This document shows, piece by piece, positions 15,862 to 24,555 of a stretch of 64,000 nucleotides of DNA. The position numbers were made by a program, and so were the translations under genes. Under the pieces are notes generated by a model. The model saw only the letters and a program-made list of their open reading frames with translations. It searched no databases and had not been told where the DNA came from. The stretch comes from SIG299 sp964544055. GTDB lineage: Bacteria; Bacillota; Clostridia; Lachnospirales; Lachnospiraceae. The DNA lies in contig CAZJAA010000004.1 of assembly GCA_964544055.1 (NCBI GenBank), positions 79,868-143,867 on the forward strand, in the 5' to 3' direction. How positions within the stretch are numbered: the first letter of the stretch is position 1; the number at the start of each line of letters is the position of its first letter.

Positions 15862-15890
15862 CGCCCTTACAAAGGTGTGCTACTTTTTTT
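15858..15890 (+). terminator. Rho-independent terminator after the response regulator region
   Basis: GTAGC-GC-CCTT-ACA-AAGG-TGT-GCTAC followed by seven T on the plus strand; the hairpin has one internal mismatch zone. Confidence 0.75.
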
Positions 15891-15903
15891 GCCCATGCAG
15901 CGC

Positions 15904-15937
15904 AAAAAAAAGGAAACCTTTATTTTGTAAGGCTTCC
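15904..15937 (-). terminator. Rho-independent terminator after the tRNA-Val/tRNA-Met pair
   Basis: On the minus strand GGAAgCCTT, a seven-base loop, AAGGtTTCC and a run of eight T lie 17 bases beyond the tRNA-Met 3' end. Confidence 0.85.
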
Positions 15938-15953
15938 GCTTTCGAAAATTTAG

Positions 15954-16027
15954 TAGCGAGAGGGGGATTTGAACCCTCGACACCACGGGTATGAACCGTG
16001 TGCTCTGGCCAACTGAGCTATCTCGCC
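15954..16027 (-). tRNA. tRNA-Met, elongator type (anticodon CAT)
   Basis: A cloverleaf of 74 nt with anticodon stem CACGG/CCGTG and loop TTCATAC. The acceptor begins with a G-U pair (GGCGAGA/TCTCGCT) and the sequence closely follows the Bacillus elongator tRNA-Met rather than initiator tRNA, which has an unpaired first base. A tRNA-Ile2 with a modified CAT anticodon is the alternative. CCA is not encoded. Confidence 0.92.
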
Positions 16028-16032
16028 ATGAA

Positions 16033-16105
16033 TGGGACCTATAGGACTCGAACCTATGACCCTCTGCTTGTAAGGCAGATGCTCTCCCAGCTGAGCTAAG
16101 ATCCC
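16033..16105 (-). tRNA. tRNA-Val (anticodon TAC)
   Basis: A cloverleaf of 73 nt with acceptor GGGATCT/AGGTCCC (one G-U pair), anticodon stem TCTGC/GCAGA and loop CTTACAA, and T-arm TAGGTTCGAGTCCTA. It lies five bases before tRNA-Met in the same transcript. Confidence 0.95.
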
Positions 16106-16137
16106 GTAGCTTGTATCTCTTAACGAGTACATTTGAC

Positions 16138-16166
16138 ATTATAACAAAGGTTTTCTGCTTTGTCAA
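16138..16166 (-). promoter_or_regulatory. Consensus promoter of the tRNA-Val/tRNA-Met operon
   Basis: TTGACA (16166-16161), a 17-bp spacer and TATAAT (16143-16138), a perfect sigma-A match on the minus strand, 33 bp before tRNA-Val, as expected for a stable-RNA operon. Confidence 0.93.
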
Positions 16167-16272
16167 CACTTTCTTGATAAATTTTTGAAAATGTTTTAAT
16201 ATTATACACAAATACTTCAAAAGCGAGTGCAGATGTATCTTCACACCTGCACCCGTATGGTTAAAACAGAAA

Positions 16273-17421
16273 TTATAATAAGGACTTATACAGTGCTGTA
16301 ATATCCTCCACACTGGTTTCCTTTGGATTACCCGGACGGCACGCATCATCATATGCAGACTGCGCTAAGAACGGAATATCCTCTTCTTTTACAATGTCCT
16401 TTAAGTTTGTTGGAATGCCAACATCCTGAGACAGCTTCTTTACCGCTTCTACAGCGGCACGTCTGTATTCCTCCTGCGTCATGGAATCTACCCCGGCAAC
16501 ACCCATAGCACGGGCAATTTCACGATATTTTTCGCCGGTTGCTTCTGCATTATATTCCATTACGGTTGGAAGAATGATGGCATTGGCGATACCATGCGGA
16601 GTATCATACAGAGCACCCAGCGGATGCGCCATGGAATGAACAATACCAAGTCCTACGTTGGAGAAGCCCATACCGGCAACATACTGACCAAGTGCCATAT
16701 CCGTTCTTCCAGCAGGTTCGTTATTCACTGCTGCACGAAGACTTCTTGCAATAATTTCAATTGCCTTTAAGTGGAACATATCGGAAAGCTCCCAGGCTCC
16801 CGCAGTAATGTAGCCTTCAATGGCATGTGTCAGGGCATCCATACCGGTAGCTGCGGTCAGTCCCTTTGGCATTGTAGACATCATATCCGGGTCAACAAAC
16901 GCAACCACCGGAATATCATTTACATCTACACAGACCATCTTACGGTCTTTTTCCGCATCGGTAATAACGTAGTTGATTGTAACCTCTGCCGCTGTACCTG
17001 CCGTTGTCGGAACTGCAAAAATCGGAACGGACTTATTCTTTGTTGGTGCAACACCCTCCAGGCTCCGGATGTCTGCAAATTCCGGATTGGCAATCACAAT
17101 ACCAATTCCCTTTGCTGTATCCATGGATGAGCCTCCGCCTACTGCAATCAGATAATCTGCGCCGGCTGCCTTGAATGCTTCCACGCCCTTCTGCACATTC
17201 TCAATGGTAGGATTTGCCTTAATGTCAGAATAAATTTCATAGGCAAGTCCTGCCGCGTCTAAAATATCGGTAACCTTCTTTGTTACACCGAATTTTAATA
17301 AATCCGGATCAGAGCATACTAATGCCTTTTGAAAGCCTCTCCGGAGTGCTTCATCGGAAATTGCTCCGATTGCACCTGCTCCATGATACGATGTTTCGTT
17401 TAACACAAATCTGTTTGCCAT
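16273..17421 (-). CDS. fucO: Iron-containing alcohol dehydrogenase, lactaldehyde reductase type
   Basis: A group III alcohol dehydrogenase of 382 residues that reduces lactaldehyde to 1,2-propanediol with NADH, or other short aldehydes. NAD binding shows as AVGGGSSMDTAKGIGI; metal ligands lie in GMDALTHAIEGY and IVHSMAHPLGALYDTPHG. Resemblance to E. coli FucO is strong along its whole length. It is the last gene after deoD-deoC-cdd. DeoC releases acetaldehyde, so this enzyme may dispose of it as ethanol; that is inference. No fucose or rhamnose genes are near. GGAGAGG precedes the ATG. Confidence 0.9.
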   Translation of the reverse strand: MANRFVLNETSYHGAGAIGAISDEALRRGFQKALVCSDPDLLKFGVTKKVTDILDAAGLAYEIYSDIKANPTIENVQKGVEAFKAAGADYLIAVGGGSSMDTAKGIGIVIANPEFADIRSLEGVAPTKNKSVPIFAVPTTAGTAAEVTINYVITDAEKDRKMVCVDVNDIPVVAFVDPDMMSTMPKGLTAATGMDALTHAIEGYITAGAWELSDMFHLKAIEIIARSLRAAVNNEPAGRTDMALGQYVAGMGFSNVGLGIVHSMAHPLGALYDTPHGIANAIILPTVMEYNAEATGEKYREIARAMGVAGVDSMTQEEYRRAAVEAVKKLSQDVGIPTNLKDIVKEEDIPFLAQSAYDDACRPGNPKETSVEDITALYKSLL

Positions 17422-17535
17422 AATACACCTCTCCTTTTGTAATTTTTAACAGTCCGGAACAGTTCTGTCCGGCTGTCCATAAACCTTTTCAGCGGTGCTT
17501 TTCTTAAAAGCACCAAAATAACCCCAAAATCAAAG

Positions 17536-17958
17536 TTATAATACATTATGCGGAGTAAAACTGTACGGAAGCAGTTCTTCTAACAGATACCCCTTATAAT
17601 CCTGTGGACCTGTTCCAAGATAAACCACAAATTCCTTGGGATTACAAAACTCTGCCAGTACCTGGCGGCACACTCCGCACGGAGAACAAAATTCCAGTTT
17701 TCCCTCTGCCTTGCCGCCTACAATGGCAATTGCAGTAAATTCACGACAGCCTTCACTCACTGCCTTAAAAAGTGCGGTACGTTCTGCACAGTTTGTTGGC
17801 GAAAAGGAAGCATTTTCAATATTGCAGCCCCCAAAAATTTCGCCATTGGATGCAAGAAGCGCAGCTCCCACCTGATAATGGGAATATGGGGAATAAGAAC
17901 GCTTCCGGTATTCGATTGCCGTACGCATCAACTCTTGTTCTGCTTCCTTTGTCAGCAT
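17536..17958 (-). CDS. cdd: Cytidine deaminase
   Basis: Hydrolyses cytidine and deoxycytidine to uridine and deoxyuridine for nucleoside salvage. The 140-residue protein has the zinc-site motif TNCAERTALF with the proton-shuttle glutamate and the paired cysteines in SPCGVCRQVLAEF, as in homotetrameric Cdd. AAAGGAG precedes the ATG. It is third in the deo-type group. Confidence 0.96.
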   Translation of the reverse strand: MLTKEAEQELMRTAIEYRKRSYSPYSHYQVGAALLASNGEIFGGCNIENASFSPTNCAERTALFKAVSEGCREFTAIAIVGGKAEGKLEFCSPCGVCRQVLAEFCNPKEFVVYLGTGPQDYKGYLLEELLPYSFTPHNVL

Positions 17959-18028
17959 AAAACTCTCCTTTTCTGAGCCGTAGCTTCTGTATACTCAGCA
18001 GGTACGGTTTCTTCCTTTCCGCTCGGTA

Positions 18029-18694
18029 TTAATAACCGCCTGCCTGCTCATTTTTTGCAAGCTTTACAATACGGCTAGTGCCAAGTCTTGATGCACCGAG
18101 GGAAATAAATTTTTCTGCGTCATCAAAAGAGGAAATTCCACCAGCTGCCTTCATTTTTACGTTTGGCCCGATATGTGCCGCAAAAAGTGCAATATCCTCA
18201 AAGGTTGCTCCTGCCTTGGAAAATCCGGTAGAAGTTTTGATGAAATCTGCGCCGGAAGCAGTTACTACTTCGCACATTTTAATTTTTTCTTCTTCGGTAA
18301 GCAGACAGGTTTCAATGATAACCTTTAAAATATTGTTACCGCAGGCTGCCTTTAAAGTGCGGATTTCTTCTTCCACAAGGTCAAATTTTTTATCCTTTAC
18401 CCAGCCAAGATTGATGACCATATCGATTTCATCTGCACCGTTTGCCAGTGCATCCTTTGTTTCAAATTCCTTGGCTGCTGTTGTCATGTAGCCGTTTGGA
18501 AAACCAATAACGGTACAGATGGCAAGCTTGTCTCCCACATATTCCTTTGCCTGTTTTACATAAGATGGCGGGATGCACACGGAAGCTGTGCCATATGCCA
18601 TGCCGTCATCGCAGATCTGCTTAATTTCTTCCCAGGTTGCAGTCTGGGTAAGCAGAGTGTGGTCTACTGTTTTAAAAATATTTTTTTTGTCCAT
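18029..18694 (-). CDS. deoC: Deoxyribose-phosphate aldolase
   Basis: Cleaves deoxyribose 5-phosphate to glyceraldehyde 3-phosphate and acetaldehyde. The Schiff-base lysine lies in GADFIKTSTGFS, the proton-relay pair in DEIDMVINLGWVKD and MKAAGGISS. Length 221 residues is typical of class I DeoC. ACGGAG precedes the ATG. No phosphopentomutase gene (deoB) is in the group, so that step must be encoded elsewhere. Confidence 0.96.
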   Translation of the reverse strand: MDKKNIFKTVDHTLLTQTATWEEIKQICDDGMAYGTASVCIPPSYVKQAKEYVGDKLAICTVIGFPNGYMTTAAKEFETKDALANGADEIDMVINLGWVKDKKFDLVEEEIRTLKAACGNNILKVIIETCLLTEEEKIKMCEVVTASGADFIKTSTGFSKAGATFEDIALFAAHIGPNVKMKAAGGISSFDDAEKFISLGASRLGTSRIVKLAKNEQAGGY

Positions 18695-18754
18695 GGTATT
18701 CTCCGTTCTGGAACAGCGTTGTGCGCCTGATTTGGCAAACGCTGCCTTTCTTTT

Positions 18755-19456
18755 TTATGCCAGCTCCAGTGCCACTTCCATCATTTCGTGGAAGCTGTTC
18801 TGACGTTCTTCTGCCGATAAGGCTTCACCGGTGTACAAATGGTCGGAAATGGTAAGCATACAAAGAGCCTTTTTACCAAGCTTTACTGCATTTAAGTAAA
18901 GGGCTGCTGCTTCCATTTCTACGCACAGGATGCCCATTTCTTTCCAGCGGTCATTAAACGTAGGGTCTGCGTTGTAGAAGGTGTCAGAGGAAAGCACGTT
19001 GCCCACAGCTACATGGATTCCCTTGCTTTCTGCGGTTTCTACTGCCTTGCGGAGCAGACCATAATCTGCAATTGGTGCAATGATGCCCGGCAGATTGTAC
19101 TGGGCTGCGTAGTTGGAGTTGGTGGATGCACCCATTCCGATAACAAGGTCACGAAGCTTGACATCGTCGGAAATTCCGCCAGCAGAGCCGATACGGATGA
19201 TGGATTCCACCTCATAAAATGCATACAGCTCATAGGAATAGATGCCGATGGATGGCATACCCATGCCGCCGCCCATCACGGAAACTTTTTTTTCTTTATA
19301 CGTTCCGGTGTAGCCAAACATATTTCTCACCGTGTTAAAGCACGTTACATCCTCCAGATAATGTTCTGCAATATATTTTGCACGAAGCGGGTCGCCCGGC
19401 ATTAAGACTGTTTTTGCAATATCGCCTTTCTGGGCGCTGTTGTGTGGTGTTGACAT
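18755..19456 (-). CDS. deoD: Purine-nucleoside phosphorylase, DeoD type
   Basis: Phosphorolyses purine (deoxy)nucleosides to base plus (deoxy)ribose 1-phosphate; hexameric family. Of 233 residues, the N-terminus is MSTPHNSAQKGDIAKTVLMPG followed by the phosphate site DPLRAKYIA; then RIGSAGGISDD, CVEMEAAALY and the catalytic aspartate in TISDHLYTGE. The start at 19456 follows AAAGGAGG; upstream in-frame codons lack family similarity. It is first in the deoD-deoC-cdd-fucO unit. Confidence 0.95.
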   Translation of the reverse strand: MSTPHNSAQKGDIAKTVLMPGDPLRAKYIAEHYLEDVTCFNTVRNMFGYTGTYKEKKVSVMGGGMGMPSIGIYSYELYAFYEVESIIRIGSAGGISDDVKLRDLVIGMGASTNSNYAAQYNLPGIIAPIADYGLLRKAVETAESKGIHVAVGNVLSSDTFYNADPTFNDRWKEMGILCVEMEAAALYLNAVKLGKKALCMLTISDHLYTGEALSAEERQNSFHEMMEVALELA

Positions 19457-19605
19457 AAAATCCTCCTTTCTGTTTTTTGCAAAGAAAAGTGTACAGGCTG
19501 TTCTGTTCGCAATACATCCTGTTTCTATACTCTTTGCAACAGAGCAAGTTTTCAAATAATTTCGCCCTATGAGTATATCTTACCACATTTTTTCTAAAAA
19601 CTCAA

Positions 19606-21039
19606 TCATTGTCGGACATTTCTTCCTTGATTTTTACTTTCTATTTTCAGGCTGATGCGAAAAAAACGCTTCATCAGCTTTTTTAAATGCAATGGAAATA
19701 ATGGGTACACATAACTCATTCCGCCTATGGTACGGTTGCTTCCGATGCAGAACAGGCACAGAAAAATACCGGCACCAAAGCCCCATACCCCAAGCAGGTC
19801 TGTTAAAATCAGTGTAATAATTCTTAAAAATTTAATAGCATAGCCAAGCTCGTAGCTTGCCTGGGTGTAATTTGCCAGAATCACAAAGGACATATACAGC
19901 ATCGGTTCAGCATTGAACCAGCCAGACGACACGGCAAACTCCCCAACCACCAGTGCAGAAATCACACTCAGCGGCAGACTCAGCATACTTGGCGTGTTCA
20001 AGGCTGCCAGACGCAGACCGTCAATGGCAAATTCCAGAATCAGAAACTGCCATAACAGCGGTATATTCATCGGTTCCTTCAGTGCAATAAATGAAAAACT
20101 CTCCGGCAACCGCTCCGGCTGCTGCATCAACAATAAAAACAGTGGAGTAAGCACAAAAGCAAGAATATTTGCCGCTACACGGGTCAAACGCAAATAAGTT
20201 CCTGTAACCGGCGGAAAATAATAGTCATCTGCTTCCTCAATGATATCAAAAATAGAAGTTGGCAAAATCATCGCCGCTGGAGAATTATCCACAAGAATCA
20301 CAATATTTCCTTCTAAAATTGCTGCTGATGCGGTGTCCGGGCGTTCTGAAAACTTAAATTTCGGAAACGGATTCCACCAAGAGCTTTCATACAGGCACTC
20401 TGCCAGACTCTCCTGATTCATGGTCAGACTTTCCACGCAAATGTTTTTCAGACGTTTCTGAATTTCCTCCAGATACTTTTTATCTACACGATCTTCCATA
20501 TAACAGAGTGCGATATCCGTATGGGAAACCGTACCAATACTGCAATATTCCATCGTCAGCTGCGGGTCACGTATTCTACGCCGTATTAACGCCGTATTAA
20601 ACACCAGCGTTTCCACAAAACCATCCCGCGAGCCACGCATTACCTTATCTTTTTCCGGCTCCTCCACACTTCTTCCCGGATACGTACGGATATCAAGCGC
20701 AATAGTCTGTCCATAGCCCTCAATGATGAGACACGGAACGCCGGAAAGAACTCCGGTAACTGCTGCCGCTTTATTCTTTGGCAGTTCCACCTCTACATAG
20801 GGAATCTGCTGTTTTACAAATTCCTCCGCACTCTGCGGCATGTCTTCCGGCTGAATGGAGGCAAATCCCTGCATCAGTTTCTGCATGGTCTCATCCTTTA
20901 TCATGCCATCCACAAAAAACAAGGCTGCCTGTCTATCGGATACCATAAACTCACGCACAACAAGGTCAAAACTCCTATCTGAGTGAAGTGCAGCCTTATA
21001 TTCAAAAAGCGTCTGTTGAAACTGCTCCTTTTCTTCCAT
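19606..21039 (-). CDS. spoVAF: Spore germination protein, SpoVAF/GerA family
   Basis: An inner spore membrane protein of the GerA family, placed closest to SpoVAF, involved in nutrient germination or dipicolinate release. The 477-residue protein has a soluble N-domain with FMVSDRQAALFFVDGMIKDE, the family segment CLIIEGYGQTIALDIRTYPG, ASAAILEGNIVILVDNSP, and about five membrane helices (about 295-440) ending in a basic tail. No gerB/gerC or other spoVA genes are next to it, unlike the usual SpoVA operon. GGAAGG precedes the ATG. Confidence 0.85.
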   Translation of the reverse strand: MEEKEQFQQTLFEYKAALHSDRSFDLVVREFMVSDRQAALFFVDGMIKDETMQKLMQGFASIQPEDMPQSAEEFVKQQIPYVEVELPKNKAAAVTGVLSGVPCLIIEGYGQTIALDIRTYPGRSVEEPEKDKVMRGSRDGFVETLVFNTALIRRRIRDPQLTMEYCSIGTVSHTDIALCYMEDRVDKKYLEEIQKRLKNICVESLTMNQESLAECLYESSWWNPFPKFKFSERPDTASAAILEGNIVILVDNSPAAMILPTSIFDIIEEADDYYFPPVTGTYLRLTRVAANILAFVLTPLFLLLMQQPERLPESFSFIALKEPMNIPLLWQFLILEFAIDGLRLAALNTPSMLSLPLSVISALVVGEFAVSSGWFNAEPMLYMSFVILANYTQASYELGYAIKFLRIITLILTDLLGVWGFGAGIFLCLFCIGSNRTIGGMSYVYPLFPLHLKKLMKRFFRISLKIESKNQGRNVRQ

Positions 21040-21160
21040 AAAAAAACTACCTTCCTTTCTGTTTCCCTGGAAAGTAGTTTTTGTGAATTGCTATCAATTT
21101 ATACACATTAAAAATTCTGTTTTCTCATGTCCTGCTACAGCAACATACCGCAGTCTTTTT

Positions 21161-22186
21161 TTACTCCATAAAATTCAACGATACTCTGCCGGAGCCGCTA
21201 TCAAAAACCAGCAGATTTTTTGCACCACGATATTCTATTTCATCATTCTTTTCTTTTTTGCCGTTTAAATAAAAGCTGCCGCTGCCAATATCAGTACGAA
21301 TGCTGTAATCTTCTTCTTTTCCGTAAATCTCAACATTCAAGGAACCGCTTCCGGAGTCAAAGACACAGTTTCCTGTCAGTACACCACTGATATCCACTCT
21401 GCCGGAACCACTGTTCATAATAAGATTTTCTGCAACAACATTTTCCATATTTACAAAGCCACTGCCACTGTCTGCCTCGGTAACTCCCAACGTGGAATTT
21501 TGTACTGTAACAGAACCTGAACCGCTGTCAAGCACACAGCTTTTTGTCGTAACGTTCGAAATATTGGCACTGCCGGAGCCTTTATCCACAAGCAAATTTT
21601 CCGCAGAAGCATCCCGAATGCTTGCAGAACCAGAGTTACTGTATATCGAGAAGCTTTCTGCCGAAATGCCCGTAATACTCATGCTGCCGGAAGCAGTCGA
21701 TATGTCTGCTGTTTTTAACATTATTCCTTTCGGAACCTTAACACAAATCTTTGCCTGTTTTGTGAAAGCATGATCTATAGAAAAGAATGTTTTTTCGCGC
21801 TTTATGGTAAGGATTCCGTCAGCATTATATATTTGGCAATTCTCCGGAATGTTTTCGTATTCCACAAAAAAGTAATCCTGTTCCCATTCCGTTATTTCCA
21901 AAGAGCCATGGCTTCCTGACACAGAAAGAGAAGTAATATCCGATGCTTCAAAGCGTTCCGAACCGCTCTTCACGTCCCCGGATTCTCCAAAATGAATCCC
22001 CATAAAAACCACATCTCCGTTTTCATCCCGGTACCAAATGGCATTTTCAGAATTCCCGGTATTGTTTCCTACATTTTCCGCAATGATTCTTACCAGAGAA
22101 ATTCCTGCCGTCAAACATCCTCCGATAATAGAACCTGCCAGCAGCAGAGCAAAAATTAATGCTGCATATTTGATTATCTGTTTCAT
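21161..22186 (-). CDS. DUF4097-type beta-repeat envelope protein
   Basis: A protein of 341 residues with one N-terminal membrane segment or signal (KYAALIFALLLAGSIIGGCL) and a long C-terminal array of short beta-strand repeats of about 20 residues, each containing GSGSV, GSGFV, GSGRV or GSGSL followed by an N or D turn. This resembles DUF4097, a putative beta-solenoid often found with LiaF/PspC-type stress proteins. Its start is immediately after the stop of the LiaF-like gene, indicating one operon. The cysteine at GGC could be a lipid site. Confidence 0.75.
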   Translation of the reverse strand: MKQIIKYAALIFALLLAGSIIGGCLTAGISLVRIIAENVGNNTGNSENAIWYRDENGDVVFMGIHFGESGDVKSGSERFEASDITSLSVSGSHGSLEITEWEQDYFFVEYENIPENCQIYNADGILTIKREKTFFSIDHAFTKQAKICVKVPKGIMLKTADISTASGSMSITGISAESFSIYSNSGSASIRDASAENLLVDKGSGSANISNVTTKSCVLDSGSGSVTVQNSTLGVTEADSGSGFVNMENVVAENLIMNSGSGRVDISGVLTGNCVFDSGSGSLNVEIYGKEEDYSIRTDIGSGSFYLNGKKEKNDEIEYRGAKNLLVFDSGSGRVSLNFME

Positions 22187-22855
22187 TTATTTTACCTCCA
22201 CACCGCCAAAAAGAGCTGTTGCATTGATATATACCGTTGGTCCTCCCACCGGTGTATAATTTCTGTTGTTGCTGCATCCACCAAACAGGGATAAATCGCT
22301 GAACTTTACAGAAACGTTTGCCGGAAGCAGAATATCCACTCCACCGAAGACTGCAAGTGCATCAATCGAAATGTTTTCTTCAATTTGTGCTCCGCGAAGG
22401 TCAATCGTCAGGCTGCCAAACACTGCTTCTCCATCCATTCCGTAAAAGGAATCCTGCACCATAAGCTTTTTCCCTGAAAAAACTACCAGTTCTTCCATCC
22501 GCTTGTCATTCGGCACTTTAACTCTGCCAAATCCCAGATGAAACAGATTTTTAAACACCAGAACAATACCGATAATCACCAGCACTACCGGTCCAGCCAT
22601 ACGATAAAGTATTTCCCATGGAAGATAGCCCTGACAGCATGCCAGCAATGCTACACCTAAAAACAGGCCAATCGAATTTCCAATGCGTATTCCATTGCCT
22701 ATCATTCCAATCAGCGATGGAATAATTAAAAACATTGTCCACCAGCCGGCAAACAGCAGATTAAATTCCCATGCGCCCACTATGCTGCCAATAATTCCAA
22801 CACCAAGCACAATAAAAAATAATCCCCACAACGTACTGCCAATTCTTTTTCTCAT
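22187..22855 (-). CDS. LiaF-like membrane protein (cell-envelope stress)
   Basis: A protein of 222 residues with four N-terminal membrane helices of the DUF5668 type (residues 8-100) and a cytoplasmic C-terminal beta-domain with repeated blocks EAVFGSLTIDL, LAVFGGVDILLP and TALFGGVEVK, as in LiaF, an inhibitor of LiaRS-type two-component systems. No kinase or regulator gene is adjacent. The start at 22855 was chosen because GAGGAG occupies the preceding in-frame GTG. A paralogue lies at 37362-38111. Confidence 0.82.
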   Translation of the reverse strand: MRKRIGSTLWGLFFIVLGVGIIGSIVGAWEFNLLFAGWWTMFLIIPSLIGMIGNGIRIGNSIGLFLGVALLACCQGYLPWEILYRMAGPVVLVIIGIVLVFKNLFHLGFGRVKVPNDKRMEELVVFSGKKLMVQDSFYGMDGEAVFGSLTIDLRGAQIEENISIDALAVFGGVDILLPANVSVKFSDLSLFGGCSNNRNYTPVGGPTVYINATALFGGVEVK

Positions 22856-23065
22856 AACTTTTCTCCTCACTTTTTTTGTAAATTGGTATCATCATTTCTA
22901 ATACTATCTTACATGCAAAAGGCGAAAGAATCAAATTAATGTTCCATTAGAAAACAGACCCGGTTTTCATTTTATTGTAATGTTTTTTTTGCATCCTGTC
23001 TTTTATTTGTATATTGCTTGCATATTACGATTAAAAATCCCCTTGTTTTTGTAAAATTCCGGCAG

Positions 23066-23103
23066 TAAAAAACCCTGGAAACACTGATGTTTCCAGGGTT
23101 TGC
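23066..23103 (-). terminator. Rho-independent terminator of infC-rpmI-rplT
   Basis: AAACCCTGGAAACA-TCAG-TGTTTCCAGGGTTTTTT on the minus strand: a 14-bp stem followed by T, eight bases after the rplT stop codon. Confidence 0.93.
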
Positions 23104-23110
23104 GTTTTAT

Positions 23111-23467
23111 TTAAGCTAATTTGCTCTTTGCAACTTCTGCAAGTGCTGTGAAAGCAGCTGCATCGTTAACTGCAAGTTCAGCGAGCATCTTTCTGTTAAT
23201 CTGGATGTCAGCCTGCTTTAAACCATACATAAGCTTGCTGTAAGAAAGACCATTCATTCTGGCAGCTGCATTGATTCTTGCAATCCATAACTGTCTGAAC
23301 TGTCTCTTCTTTTCTTTTCTGCCTGCATAAGAGGACGTTAATGCTCTCATTACGGACTGCTTTGCAACTCTATACTGTTTGCTTCTGGAGCCTCTATAGC
23401 CCTTAGCCAGCTTTAATACTCTGTTATGCTTCTTCTTAGCGTTCATTCCGCCTTTAACTCTTGCCAT
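23111..23467 (-). CDS. rplT: 50S ribosomal protein L20
   Basis: Binds 23S rRNA early in large-subunit assembly. The 118 residues start MARVKGGMNAKKKHNRVLKL, highly basic, and continue with SYAGRKEKKRQFRQLWI and INRKMLAELAV as in all L20 proteins. In Firmicutes L20 also represses its own operon by binding the infC leader, which is present here. It is the last gene of infC-rpmI-rplT. Confidence 0.98.
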   Translation of the reverse strand: MARVKGGMNAKKKHNRVLKLAKGYRGSRSKQYRVAKQSVMRALTSSYAGRKEKKRQFRQLWIARINAAARMNGLSYSKLMYGLKQADIQINRKMLAELAVNDAAAFTALAEVAKSKLA

Positions 23468-23494
23468 TGTCTTTTTCCCTCCTTACACCAAATC

Positions 23495-23692
23495 CTACAG
23501 ATATGGTAAAATCTTCTTCATATTCTTTTCGTTTGTCTTGTCCATCATTTCTGCTTTTCTAAGATCTCTCTTAGTCTTTCTGGACTTCTTTGTGAGGATG
23601 TGCTGCTTACCAGCCTTCATTCTCTTTAACTTTCCTGTACCAGTCATTGTAAAACGCTTTGCTGCTGATTTACTTGTTTTTACCTTAGGCAT
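23495..23692 (-). CDS. rpmI: 50S ribosomal protein L35
   Basis: A small basic ribosomal protein of 65 residues: MPKVKTSKSAAKRFTMTGTG, then KAGKQHILTKKSRKTKRDLR, the standard L35 pattern. It lies between infC and rplT in the conserved order. Confidence 0.98.
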   Translation of the reverse strand: MPKVKTSKSAAKRFTMTGTGKLKRMKAGKQHILTKKSRKTKRDLRKAEMMDKTNEKNMKKILPYL

Positions 23693-23763
23693 TGTTTCTT
23701 CCTCCTTAATACTTTCCGAGTAACCCGGAATTTTTCCATTTTACTTAATGCTTTCGCAATTAA

Positions 23764-24270
23764 CTAACGTTTTTCACCCAGAAACATAATCATGCTTCTG
23801 CCTTCCATTTTAGCTGGCTTTTCGATTACAGCAACATCTGAAATTTTTTCAAAGAAGCTGTCAAGAATCTGCTTACTGCTTGTCATATGTGCCATTTCTC
23901 TGCCGCGGAAGCGAAGTGCAACTTTTACCTTGTCTCCCTTGGTAAGAAATTTCTTTGCCTGATTTGCTTTTGTATTCAGGTCATTCTCATCAATATTTGG
24001 AGATAAGCGAATTTCCTTTACTTCAGTGACTTTCTGCTTCTTCTTGGCTTCTTTTTCTTTTCTTGCCATTTCGTAGCGGTACTTGCCGTAATCAACAATT
24101 TTACATACCGGCGGTTTTGCAGTCGGAGCAATCTTAACCAGATCAAGTTCTGCTTCCTTTGCCATCTTTAAAGCATCTTTTGCGGACATAATACCTAACT
24201 GTTCGCCATCTTCTCCGATTAAACGGATTTCTTTGTCTCTGATTTGTTCGTTAATCATTAATTCGCTAAT
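23764..24270 (-). CDS. infC: Translation initiation factor IF-3, probable AUU start
   Basis: Binds the 30S subunit and checks initiator tRNA and start codons. After the short N-terminal part come INEQIRDKEIRLIGEDGEQL, KPPVCKIVDYGKYRYE and KVKVALRFRGREMAH, covering both IF-3 domains. The start was placed at ATT (24270) because GGAGG lies nine bases upstream and because infC genes commonly use AUU for autoregulation by IF-3; the first in-frame ATG, at 24258, is 21 bases from the ribosome site. The gene follows an L20 leader. Confidence 0.93.
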   Translation of the reverse strand: MSELMINEQIRDKEIRLIGEDGEQLGIMSAKDALKMAKEAELDLVKIAPTAKPPVCKIVDYGKYRYEMARKEKEAKKKQKVTEVKEIRLSPNIDENDLNTKANQAKKFLTKGDKVKVALRFRGREMAHMTSSKQILDSFFEKISDVAVIEKPAKMEGRSMIMFLGEKR

Positions 24271-24336
24271 AGTTCTGCACCTCCAAAAGATAATGAACCC
24301 TGCCCAGAAAGCAAACTTAACTCTGCCTGTTGGGCA

Positions 24337-24512
24337 AAACAAAAAGGATAATCCAAGAAGCTTAGATTATCCTTTACTTTCTGCTGTTTATGCGCATTAA
24401 CAACCGTATTGCAATGCATCATGTTAGAAAATAACCAAACCCTTTTGCGACTGATGTGCGGAGGGTGAGAGTGGATACTCTGCTTCTTAGCGGACGTTTG
24501 TACGTCACATAC
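24337..24512 (-). promoter_or_regulatory. L20 leader (ribosomal protein autoregulatory RNA) before infC
   Basis: The transcript contains the L20-leader core CACCCTCCGCACATCAGTCG with the following AAAAGGG (24469-24443), and later a terminator hairpin AAAGGATAATC...GATTATCCTTTTT (about 24375-24337). This arrangement is known in Bacillus-type Firmicutes, where L20 binding favours early termination. The assignment rests on the motif and on gene context. Confidence 0.85.
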
Positions 24513-24518
24513 TCAAAT

Positions 24519-24548
24519 ATGTTAACACAGTTTTTTTTCTCTGTCAAC
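24519..24548 (-). promoter_or_regulatory. Promoter of the infC operon
   Basis: TTGACA (24548-24543) and TAACAT (24524-24519) with an 18-bp A-rich spacer on the minus strand; transcription would begin at the 5' end of the L20 leader. Confidence 0.7.
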
Positions 24549-24555
24549 ACTTTTT

